Assembly (NCBI GenBank): GCA_005792205.1
Contig: SXSO01000098.1
Coordinates: 1-9,446, forward strand
Reading direction: 5' to 3'
Length of the DNA stretch: 9,446 nt
Origin: Bacteroidota bacterium
GTDB lineage: Bacteria; Bacteroidota; Ignavibacteria; UBA10030; F1-140-MAGs086
This document shows, one piece after another, positions 1 through 5,272 of this stretch (the first letter of the stretch is position 1; every line of letters starts with the position of its first letter). The notes beneath the pieces are model-generated. The model did not search any database. It was not told the DNA's origin and saw only the letters and a program-made list of their open reading frames with translations. A program made the translations under genes and the position numbers.

Positions 1-116
1 AAAAGTTTTTTAAACTTTGAGTTTGAAACAAATTTTAATTTTAAGATTGAAATTATTAAAGGACTGAATGGGCTTTTCTCGTTGTATTAAAGAACTATAA
101 TATATCACCTTTATAA

Positions 117-242
117 AAAAGGGAAACAAATATACAAACTTTTTTTATTCAATGCAAATCTTTTTCAACTTTTTTTCAAAATTTATTTTCATCTCGCAAT
201 GAATATATTTTTTCCCCTCAACAAAAGGGTCACAAATATACA
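117..242. repeat. Direct repeat of a 20-bp promoter module
   Basis: Positions 117-136 and 223-242 share AAAAGGG, two variable bases, then ACAAATATACA. Each copy is followed within a few bases by a T-run of 7 to 9. The two unmatched bases fall at the same place in both copies. The repeat covers the -7 element and the presumed transcription start of the two leftward promoter candidates, so it may be conserved by function or be a local duplication. Confidence 0.6.
127..158 (-). promoter_or_regulatory. Leftward Bacteroidota-type promoter candidate, copy 1
   Basis: Read on the minus strand, positions 134-127 spell TATATTTG, an exact fit to the Bacteroidota -7 element TAnnTTTG. Positions 158-155 spell TTTG, which fits the -33 element, with 20 nt between them. 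It would drive a gene to the left of the window. The -7 site lies in a 20-bp module (117-136) that recurs at 223-242, which makes chance less likely. No transcript data are available. Confidence 0.5.
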
Positions 243-263
243 TTTTTTTTTATATTAACCAAA
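233..263 (-). promoter_or_regulatory. Leftward Bacteroidota-type promoter candidate, copy 2
   Basis: On the minus strand, positions 240-233 spell TATATTTG (TAnnTTTG) and 263-260 spell TTTG, 19 nt apart, so this is a second complete -33/-7 match. It shares the GGG, 2-nt gap, ACAAATATACA arrangement (plus-strand sense) with copy 1 and is 106 bp further from the presumed gene. Tandem promoters for one leftward transcription unit are the simplest reading; the assignment is inferred from consensus only. Confidence 0.5.
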
Positions 264-357
264 TTCTATTTCACACAATTACTTTTTATCTATATCATAT
301 AGACATCAATAAACATTGTTCCCTTTCATTTATAATGAAAACTCAACTTTGTTTTTG

Positions 358-365
358 TAACTTTG
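358..365 (+). promoter_or_regulatory. Possible -7 element for the crotonase-aro cluster
   Basis: TAACTTTG matches TAnnTTTG and lies 15 nt before the ATG at 381, which would give a very short leader. I do not see a TTTG at the expected 19-21 nt upstream, so the match is half a promoter only. In this AT-rich sequence such 8-mers can occur by chance. Confidence 0.25.
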
Positions 366-380
366 TTAAATTATTTTTAT

Positions 381-1154
381 ATGGAATTTAAAAATATTTT
401 ACTATCAAATGAAAACGATATTGCTATTTGTCAAATCAATCGTCCTGATGTTTTAAACGCTCTAAACATGCAAACGATGAGTGAAATTGTCAATGCATTA
501 GAAATATCAGATAAAGATGAAAATATACATGCAATTATTTTAACAGGAAACAAAAAATCTTTTGCTGCAGGAGCTGATATAAAAGAAATGTCAAATGCAA
601 GTTCCGTTGAAATGTTAATTAGGGATCAATTTGCAAAATGGGACAAAATTAGAAAAATAAAAAAACCACTTATCGCTGCTGTAAGTGGATTTGTATTAGG
701 TGGTGGAATGGAATTAATGATGTGTTGTGACATTGTAATTGCTTCTGAAACTGCAAAGTTTGGACAACCAGAAATAAATATAGGTGTTATGCCGGGAGCA
801 GGTGGAACTCAACGTTTGACAAGAGCGGTTGGAAAAATAAAAGCAATGGAATTAGTTTTAACAGGAAAAATTATTTCAGCAAACGAAGCGCTACAACTTG
901 GATTAGTAAATAAAATTATTCCCATTGAATATTATTTTGAAGAGGCAAAAGAAATTGCAAAAGAAATCGCATCAAAGCCACAAATTGCAGTTCAACTTGC
1001 TAAAGAATCAATTTTAAAATCATTTGATACCACAATTGAAAATGGATTGGAGTTTGAAAGAAAAAATTTCTATTTACTTTTTTCAACAGAAGATCAAAAA
1101 GAGGGAATGAATGCTTTCATAGAAAAACGAAAACCAAATTGGAAAGGAAATTGA
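381..1154 (+). CDS. Enoyl-CoA hydratase (crotonase family)
   Basis: This protein is predicted to hydrate short-chain trans-2-enoyl-CoA to 3-hydroxyacyl-CoA in the cytoplasm, as in beta-oxidation or butyrate-type metabolism. From the ATG at 381 it has 257 residues, normal for a single-domain crotonase. An in-frame TTG at 363 would add six residues that family members do not have, so I prefer 381. Both catalytic glutamates are present at 111 (GGGMEL) and 131 (FGQPEI), 20 residues apart as in rat mitochondrial crotonase (E144/E164). The oxyanion-hole segment SFAAGADI is near residues 60-67, and PGAGGTQRL follows the second Glu. The C-terminal helices (EGMNAFIEKRKP) also match the mitochondrial ECHS1/Crt type, so a true hydratase is more likely than an isomerase or decarboxylase paralogue. 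Exact substrate length is unknown. Its stop overlaps the next start, implying translational coupling to the aromatic genes. Confidence 0.93.
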   Translation: MEFKNILLSNENDIAICQINRPDVLNALNMQTMSEIVNALEISDKDENIHAIILTGNKKSFAAGADIKEMSNASSVEMLIRDQFAKWDKIRKIKKPLIAAVSGFVLGGGMELMMCCDIVIASETAKFGQPEINIGVMPGAGGTQRLTRAVGKIKAMELVLTGKIISANEALQLGLVNKIIPIEYYFEEAKEIAKEIASKPQIAVQLAKESILKSFDTTIENGLEFERKNFYLLFSTEDQKEGMNAFIEKRKPNWKGN

Positions 1155-1717
1155 CTTTAGTAATTGACAACTACGATTCTTTCACATATAACTTGGTAAA
1201 TTTAGTTGCTCAAAATAACCCAAACTTTATTGTTGTTCGCAACGATAAAATTTCAATTGAAGAAATTGAAACACTAAATCCACAAGCAATTTTAATTTCT
1301 CCGGGACCAAAACGTCCAATTGATGCAGGAATTAGTTTAAGTGTTATAAAAAAATTTTGTGATAAGATTCCAATTTTTGGTGTGTGTTTGGGGCATCAAG
1401 CAATTGGAGAAATTTTTGGTGGAAAAATTTCTTATGCAAAAAAAATAATGCATGGAAAAGTTTCTCAAATTTTTCACGATGAAAAAACAATTTTTAAAAA
1501 CTTAGAAAACCCATTTATTGCAACACGATACCACTCACTTGCAATTGATGAAAATTTTTTTCCAAAAGATTTGGAAATTTCTGCAAGAAGTGATGATGGA
1601 GAAATTATGGCAATACGACACAAAAAATTTAATATAGAAGGTGTTCAATTTCATCCAGAATCTATTTTGACAATTGCGGGAGAAAAGATTTTTCAAAATT
1701 GGTTTAGTACATTTTAA
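1151..1717 (+). CDS. trpG: Glutamine amidotransferase, anthranilate/ADC synthase component II
   Basis: This is the class I glutamine amidotransferase subunit that supplies ammonia to chorismate-using TrpE (anthranilate) or PabB (aminodeoxychorismate). The preferred start is TTG at 1151, in a TTGA overlap with the crotonase stop, giving a 188-residue protein that begins MTLVIDNYDSFTYNL, the usual family start. A second TTG at 1139 would add four residues; no ATG is available near the N-terminus. A purine-rich GGAAAGGAAA sits directly upstream. Numbered from the 1151 start, the catalytic triad is visible: the nucleophile Cys79 in GVCLGHQ, and His168 and Glu170 in FHPES. The SPGP oxyanion motif near residue 50 and the RYHSL segment near 126-130 also fit. 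No trpE or pabB lies beside it, so TrpG, PabA or a shared role cannot be separated from sequence alone. DAHP synthase follows after 9 nt. Confidence 0.92.
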   Translation: MTLVIDNYDSFTYNLVNLVAQNNPNFIVVRNDKISIEEIETLNPQAILISPGPKRPIDAGISLSVIKKFCDKIPIFGVCLGHQAIGEIFGGKISYAKKIMHGKVSQIFHDEKTIFKNLENPFIATRYHSLAIDENFFPKDLEISARSDDGEIMAIRHKKFNIEGVQFHPESILTIAGEKIFQNWFSTF

Positions 1718-1726
1718 ATTTATTTT

Positions 1727-2737
1727 ATGTTAGTTGTAATGAAAAAAACCGCAACTCAAAAAAATGTTGAGTGCGTTAAAGAAAAAATAATTTCACTTGG
1801 TTTCAGTTTTCAAGAAATCAAAGGAAGTACAATCACGGTTGTTATAGTTATTGGAAATAAAGGAAAAATTGGTTCTGAACAGTTTCTTTATTTTGAAGGT
1901 GTTGAAAACGCAATTTCAATTTCCAAACCATATTTACTTGTTTCAAAAGATCTCAAAGAAAAAACAATTGTAAATTTTGGTGATGAAAAAATTGGTGATG
2001 AAAAAATTATTTTAATTGCTGGGCCATGTTCTGTGGAAAATAAAAATCAAATTTTTTCAATTGCGGAAGAAATAAAAAACTATGGAATAAATTTTCTTCG
2101 TGGTGGAGCATTTAAACCACGAACCTCTCCATATTCATTTCAAGGATTAAAAAACGATGCGATTTCTCTTTTGAAAGAAGTCAAAGAAAAATTTAAAATG
2201 AAACTTGTTACAGAAGTTATGGACGTTGAAACTCTTCCGCTCATTTCAGAAGTTGCTGATTGTTTACAAATTGGTGCAAGAAATATGCAAAACTATTCTT
2301 TACTTGAAGCAATTGGAAAAATAAAAATTCCCGTTTTATTGAAGAGAGGATTTTCAGCAACAATTGATGAGTTATTGATGTCTGCTGAATACATTTTAAA
2401 AGGTGGAAATGAAAATGTAATTCTTTGCGAAAGGGGAATCAGAACATTTGAAACAGCAACACGCAATACTTTGGATTTGAATGCAATTCCTGTTTTAAAA
2501 AAACTCACTCATCTTCCTGTGATTGTAGATCCAAGTCATGGAATTGGAATATGGGATGCGGTTTTACCGATGTCACTTGCTGCAATTGCGTGTGGTGCTG
2601 ATGGACTTATTATTGAAACGCATAACGATCCTATGAACGCATTAAGTGATGGTTATCAATCAATAAAACCAAATAAATTGAAAACTTTAATTGATAAGTT
2701 AAAACTACTTGCTCCTATTGTAGATAGAAAGTTTTAG
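1727..2737 (+). CDS. aroF: DAHP synthase, type I-beta with N-terminal regulatory domain
   Basis: It condenses phosphoenolpyruvate with erythrose 4-phosphate to DAHP, the first shikimate-pathway step. The 336 residues align almost without gaps to the Thermotoga maritima enzyme as I remember it: a ferredoxin-like domain (about 1-75, starting MLVVMKKTATQ like MIVVLKPGSTE), then a TIM barrel. Metal ligands fall at Cys101 (AGPCSVE), His271 (DPSHG), Glu297 (IIETH) and Asp308 (LSDG), each one lower than the Thermotoga number. The substrate loop GGAFKPRTSPYSFQGL is at 126-141, with IGARNMQN, LLKRGF and ILCERGIRTFE after it. In Thermotoga the N-terminal domain mediates feedback inhibition by Tyr/Phe, and the same is likely here. 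The interdomain linker is encoded by a perfect 15-bp tandem repeat (1979-2008). There is no chorismate mutase fusion. ATG at 1727 is preferred over ATG at 1739 because it keeps the first beta strand. Confidence 0.96.
   Translation: MLVVMKKTATQKNVECVKEKIISLGFSFQEIKGSTITVVIVIGNKGKIGSEQFLYFEGVENAISISKPYLLVSKDLKEKTIVNFGDEKIGDEKIILIAGPCSVENKNQIFSIAEEIKNYGINFLRGGAFKPRTSPYSFQGLKNDAISLLKEVKEKFKMKLVTEVMDVETLPLISEVADCLQIGARNMQNYSLLEAIGKIKIPVLLKRGFSATIDELLMSAEYILKGGNENVILCERGIRTFETATRNTLDLNAIPVLKKLTHLPVIVDPSHGIGIWDAVLPMSLAAIACGADGLIIETHNDPMNALSDGYQSIKPNKLKTLIDKLKLLAPIVDRKF
1979..2008 (+). repeat. 15-bp tandem repeat inside aroF
   Basis: The unit GGTGATGAAAAAATT occurs twice in tandem, exactly, encoding GDEKI-GDEKI in the linker before the catalytic AGPCSVE strand. 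The unit is a multiple of three, so the frame is kept. By my alignment the segment is no longer than in the Thermotoga enzyme, so the repeat looks like convergence on one codon set and not an added copy. It could still be a slippage site. Confidence 0.7.
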
Positions 2738-2743
2738 TTCAAA

Positions 2744-3811
2744 ATGGGAAACACTTTTGGAAAAATTTTTCGCATTACAACATTTGGAGAAAGTCATGGA
2801 AATGGTGTTGGTGTTGTAATTGATGGTGTAAAACCAAATTTCAAATTGAGTTTAAAACAAATTCAATATGAATTAAATAGACGAAAACCAAATCAAAGCA
2901 ATATTACAACATCACGAAACGAAACAGATGAATTTGAAATTTTAAGTGGAGTTTTAAATAATGAAACATTGGGAACTCCAATTTGTGTTATTGTAAAAAA
3001 CAAAGACGCAAAATCAAGTGATTACAAAAATTTGGAAACCATTTTTCGTCCGTCTCATGGTGAATTTTCGTACTTTAAAAAATATGGAATTGTAGATTTT
3101 AGAGGAGGTGGAAGAAGTTCCGCAAGAGAAACTATTGGACGAGTTATTGCGGGAGCTATCGCAAAACAAATTCTTTCTAAAAAAAAAATTGAAATAATTG
3201 CTCACACAAAACAAGTTGGAAATATTATTGCCAAAACATTTTCTAAAAACGAGATTGAAAAAAATTTTTTAAGATGTGGAGATTCAGTTGTCGCAAAGAA
3301 AATGGAAAAAAAAATTTTACAATTAAAATCAATTGAAGATTCAATTGGTGGAGTTGTGGAATGTATTGTACAAAATTTTCCAAGTGGAATTGGAGAACCG
3401 GTATTTGATAAACTTGAATCTGAACTTGCGAAAGCAATGTTATCAATTCCTGCAGTTAAAGGATTTGAAATTGGAAGTGGTTTTAATTGTGCTTTGATGA
3501 AGGGAAGTGAGCACAACGATGAATTTTATTTTGAAAAAAAAACAAATAAAATAAAAACTAAAACAAATTTTGCAGGAGGAGTTTTAGGAGGCATTTCAAC
3601 GGGAGAAGAAATTATTTTTCGTGTTGCTGTAAAACCACCTTCTTCAATTGCAATGAAACAAAAAACCGTAAACAAATTTGGAGAGAATGTTGATATAAAA
3701 ATTTTGGGAAGACACGATGCGTGTATTTGCCCTCGTGTTGTTCCTGTTGTAGAAGCAATGTGTGCGATAACACTTTTGGATTTGATTTTTCAAAATGAGA
3801 CTATAAAATAG
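2744..3811 (+). CDS. aroC: Chorismate synthase
   Basis: It converts 5-enolpyruvylshikimate 3-phosphate to chorismate using reduced FMN, closing the shikimate pathway in the cytoplasm. The 355 residues are a normal length. Visible family signatures are FGESHG at 14-19 (catalytic His18), FRPSHGEFSY at 101-110 (second catalytic His105), GGGRSSARET at 121-130, the FMN-contacting GGISTGEE...KPPSSI segment at 282-302, and the C-terminal GRHDACICPRVVPVVEAM at 322-339 with Asp324. The RPSHGEFSY form differs slightly from the commoner RPGHADYTY but keeps the key Arg and His. The ATG is 6 nt after the aroF stop and no Shine-Dalgarno-like site is apparent, so it is probably translated from a shared transcript with aroF and trpG. 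The gene ends 4 nt from the end of the convergent KOW gene. Confidence 0.97.
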   Translation: MGNTFGKIFRITTFGESHGNGVGVVIDGVKPNFKLSLKQIQYELNRRKPNQSNITTSRNETDEFEILSGVLNNETLGTPICVIVKNKDAKSSDYKNLETIFRPSHGEFSYFKKYGIVDFRGGGRSSARETIGRVIAGAIAKQILSKKKIEIIAHTKQVGNIIAKTFSKNEIEKNFLRCGDSVVAKKMEKKILQLKSIEDSIGGVVECIVQNFPSGIGEPVFDKLESELAKAMLSIPAVKGFEIGSGFNCALMKGSEHNDEFYFEKKTNKIKTKTNFAGGVLGGISTGEEIIFRVAVKPPSSIAMKQKTVNKFGENVDIKILGRHDACICPRVVPVVEAMCAITLLDLIFQNETIK

Positions 3812-3815
3812 TTAT

Positions 3816-4004
3816 TTATTCAACTACTACATTTTTTCCAAGAGTTTTAAATCTAACTCCGTTTTTTTGTTCAACAGTGATCGTGATATGACCTGTTTTA
3901 CTTGTATTTATATCTCTCACAATACCAGATTTTCCAATATGTGTTCCTCCTATAACTTTACACTTGTTGCCTTCATTTAATTTTTCTGATATTTTGGTTT
4001 TCAT
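3816..4004 (-). CDS. Small KOW-domain protein (S4e-like)
   Basis: This 62-residue basic protein is essentially one KOW domain. After a short polar N-terminus, residues 11-31 (EGNKCKVIGGTHIGKSGIVRD) show the KOW pattern of alternating hydrophobics and the invariant central Gly, as in L24, NusG/Spt5 and S4e. The GGTHIGKSGIV segment and the ending GVRFKTLGKNVVV look most like the KOW part of archaeal/eukaryotic ribosomal protein S4e (GGRNIGRVG..., ...FATRLSNVFVIG). An RNA- or ribosome-binding role is plausible from the family but not shown. It starts on ATG and follows the DUF1801 gene after 50 nt on the same strand. Its stop is 4 nt from the aroC stop, leaving no room for an independent terminator. 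It could also be a generic small KOW protein with no link to S4e. Confidence 0.75.
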   Translation of the reverse strand: MKTKISEKLNEGNKCKVIGGTHIGKSGIVRDINTSKTGHITITVEQKNGVRFKTLGKNVVVE

Positions 4005-4014
4005 ATTATTTCAC

Positions 4015-4033
4015 TTTATTTTGTAAAAATAAA
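4015..4033. repeat. A/T-only hairpin between DUF1801 and KOW genes
   Basis: TTTATTTT at 4015-4022 and AAAATAAA at 4026-4033 form a perfect 8-bp inverted repeat around a 3-nt loop. All pairs are A/T, so the stem is weak, and in this base composition it may be chance. It sits in the 50-nt gap between the two minus-strand genes and is not a convincing terminator. Confidence 0.25.
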
Positions 4034-4054
4034 CATAACTGTTTATAAAGAACT

Positions 4055-4477
4055 CTATTTTCTTTTTAATGATGCTTCTATCATTCCGTTCAGAATTTTT
4101 ATATCAATCTCCTCTAGTTTATTTATGTAAATACAACCACCATCTGTTTTATGTTTGCCGAGTTTTTTGAGAGCAATCTTACGTTCCTCAATATTTATAC
4201 TTAAATACAATGATAGATTTGCTTTACGAGGAGCAAAACCAATTAGGAACCAATCAACTTCTCTTCCGGTAGTGGGACTTTTATATCGTTTATTACCAAA
4301 ACCAATTAGTGAAGTTCCCCATATTTTTGGTTCTTCTCCACTTGCTTTTTTCATCAATTCCAAAAGCACAAAACTATCTTTGCGTTTTTGTTCGTCTTTA
4401 ATACTATTGAGATAATCTTTCACGTTTGTAGTTGTTGGTTTTGTTTTTATTTCAACAAATTTAGATTTTTTTTCCAC
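4055..4477 (-). CDS. DUF1801 domain protein
   Basis: This 140-residue soluble protein spans a full DUF1801 (YdhG-like) domain. The family hallmarks are visible in order: an N-terminal TNVKDYLNSIKDEQKRKDS segment, GEEPKIWGTSLIGFG at about 47-61, the GREVDWFLIGFAPRK block near 71-85, LSLYLS, and LGKHKTDGGCIYINKLEEID toward the C-terminus. The biochemical function of the family is not established; a fold related to frataxin/YdhG has been discussed for relatives, and I do not assign a role. The start is GTG: a TAA stop lies directly upstream in frame and the next ATG is at residue 42, too late to keep the domain. It is transcribed leftward ahead of the KOW gene, away from the repeat-rich intergenic region, with no clear promoter match. 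Confidence 0.88.
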   Translation of the reverse strand: MEKKSKFVEIKTKPTTTNVKDYLNSIKDEQKRKDSFVLLELMKKASGEEPKIWGTSLIGFGNKRYKSPTTGREVDWFLIGFAPRKANLSLYLSINIEERKIALKKLGKHKTDGGCIYINKLEEIDIKILNGMIEASLKRK

Positions 4478-4588
4478 TTATTTATTTTTTATAAAAAAAT
4501 ACAAAAATTTGAAATAATTACAAACTCACAAATAAAACCACTGTGATTTTTATTACAATTAACTTTCTTTATTATCAATAATGTATCT

Positions 4589-4619
4589 CAAATTTTGAAG
4601 CATTTTTTCCCAAAATTTG
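4589..4619. repeat. 9-bp inverted repeat
   Basis: CAAATTTTG at 4589-4597 and CAAAATTTG at 4611-4619 are exact reverse complements around a 13-nt loop. There is no adjacent T-run in either direction that would make it a good intrinsic terminator. The right arm is also the left half of a longer imperfect inverted repeat with 4781-4797. Confidence 0.55.
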
Positions 4620-4797
4620 GGTATTTTTGTGTGAAAGAAGAGTGTATTTCCTCGTCGGAAGGGTTTACTTTTGACCGAAACGATAGTGTTTTCGTAAAAA
4701 TACACTCTATTTTCCGGAAAGTGTAATCAAATCGGTTAAAAAACGCTTCACTGACACGAAAATGAAGGCATTTTGTTCCGAAAAAACACCAAATTTT
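4612..4797. repeat. Possible terminal inverted repeats of a ~186-bp element
   Basis: AAAATTTGG at 4612-4620 is the exact reverse complement of CCAAATTTT at 4789-4797. Three mismatched bases inward, TTTTT at 4624-4628 faces an A-run at 4781-4786. Together they bracket most of the G+C-richer core. This would fit a MITE-like or repeated intergenic unit, but I find no clear target-site duplication and the arms are AT-rich, so chance is possible. Confidence 0.3.
4639..4708. repeat. 11-bp perfect inverted repeat with 48-nt loop
   Basis: AGAGTGTATTT at 4639-4649 and AAATACACTCT at 4698-4708 are exact reverse complements. The 48-nt interior has its own small hairpins: TTCC/GGAA at 4648-4660 (which shares two bases with the outer arm) and CGAAA/TTTCG across 4677-4694. 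An 11-bp exact match containing GTGT/ACAC is less easily explained by AT-richness than the other repeats here. Confidence 0.6.
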
Positions 4798-4825
4798 CCA
4801 TCCATTTATTCACTATATCGAACCG

Positions 4826-5272
4826 TTAATTGCTCATAACAGATGTGTGATCGTGGATTATTTTCCAATTTGTTTCAAACTTTTTTAAAACAAGAGAAAA
4901 AATTCCACCAACTGAATTTTCTTTTCTTTCCAAAAACCAATTTCCAATCACATAAGCAGAAGTTTCAGAAGTAAAATAAATTTCCAAATTAGAAAATGTT
5001 AGGTTTCCCATTTTGTCTTTTGTGTTGTAATTTTTTTTGTAAGAGTTTTTTGTCTCTTCAAATCCACGGCGAATTTTTCCACCACTTGTGAAAACTAAAC
5101 TATCGGAATTCCAATAGTAATTCATATACAAATCAATATTGCCGTCATTCCAGTTTTCAGTTTGTAAGAAAAGAATTGATTCAATTGCAATTTTTTCTTT
5201 TTCAAAATTTGTTTTTGTTTGAGAAAATAAATTTATGTTTAGAAAAAAAATAAAGATGAAAATTTTATACAT
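4826..5272 (-). CDS. Exported NTF2/SnoaL-like (DUF4440-type) protein
   Basis: The 148-residue product begins with a hydrophobic signal peptide (about residues 2-17) ending LFSQ, a common cleavage context in Bacteroidota, so it is likely periplasmic or outer-surface. The mature part resembles small cone-shaped NTF2-like domains: an N-terminal helix (EKEKIAIESILFLQTENWNDGN), a segment DLYMNYYWNSDSLVFTSGGK as in DUF4440/SnoaL-like proteins, and a C-terminal sheet with GNWFLERKE, IFSLVLKKFETNWKIIHDHTS. Relatives include isomerases, cyclases and binding proteins; no catalytic assignment is possible. Its ATG overlaps the end of nadD by 8 nt (ATGTATAA), so it is probably translationally coupled as the last gene of the CNNM-nadD operon. 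A link with NAD synthesis is not implied by the domain. Confidence 0.85.
   Translation of the reverse strand: MYKIFIFIFFLNINLFSQTKTNFEKEKIAIESILFLQTENWNDGNIDLYMNYYWNSDSLVFTSGGKIRRGFEETKNSYKKNYNTKDKMGNLTFSNLEIYFTSETSAYVIGNWFLERKENSVGGIFSLVLKKFETNWKIIHDHTSVMSN

Larger units (their letters stand above)
1..380. other. Intergenic region left of the crotonase gene
   Basis: This is a very AT-rich stretch with no frame I would call a gene on either strand. It holds two near-identical leftward promoter-like modules (listed separately) and one rightward -7-like site just before the crotonase ATG. On the minus strand, left of about 120, a short stop-free frame has no ATG, GTG or TTG start, so I read 1-120 as probable leader or spacer for a leftward gene beyond the edge. 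I see no tRNA or rRNA and no convincing terminator. Confidence 0.6.
4478..4825. other. Repeat-rich intergenic region with G+C-richer core
   Basis: This 348-nt gap separates the SnoaL-like gene from the DUF1801 gene, both on the minus strand. The part next to DUF1801 is plain AT-rich spacer. From about 4589 the character changes: hand counts give 25 G+C of 60 at 4631-4690 and 20 of 50 at 4731-4780, well above the surroundings. This core holds several inverted repeats (listed separately), a palindrome TTTCCGGAAA at 4711-4720, and a small hairpin TTCC/GGAA at 4648-4660. On the minus strand, 4591-4809 is open for 73 codons between a TGA at each end, with no ATG, GTG or TTG in frame. It may be a mobile or repeated intergenic element, a structured RNA, or decayed coding sequence. 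Confidence 0.5.

Noticed and set aside
82..101. Sigma70-like TTGTAT and TATAAT pair
   Set aside because: The spacing of 8 nt is far too short for a promoter.
363..380. Upstream in-frame TTG start for the crotonase
   Set aside because: It would add MLNYFY, which crotonases lack, and it overlaps the possible -7 promoter site; ATG 381 gives the normal family N-terminus.
3202..3516. 104-codon minus-strand frame inside aroC, and neighbouring shorter ones
   Set aside because: Antisense to the conserved chorismate synthase sequence; low-complexity, no motif.
4155..4415. 86-codon plus-strand frame opposite the DUF1801 gene
   Set aside because: The minus strand encodes a full DUF1801 domain with its hallmark motifs, so this is a shadow.
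4589..4619. Intrinsic terminator for the nadD operon
   Set aside because: The hairpin is AT-rich and has no following T-run in the leftward direction, so I list it only as an inverted repeat.
4762..4839. 25-residue plus-strand ORF starting MKAFCSEKTPNF
   Set aside because: Too short, overlaps the end of the SnoaL-like gene in antisense, and has no supporting signal.
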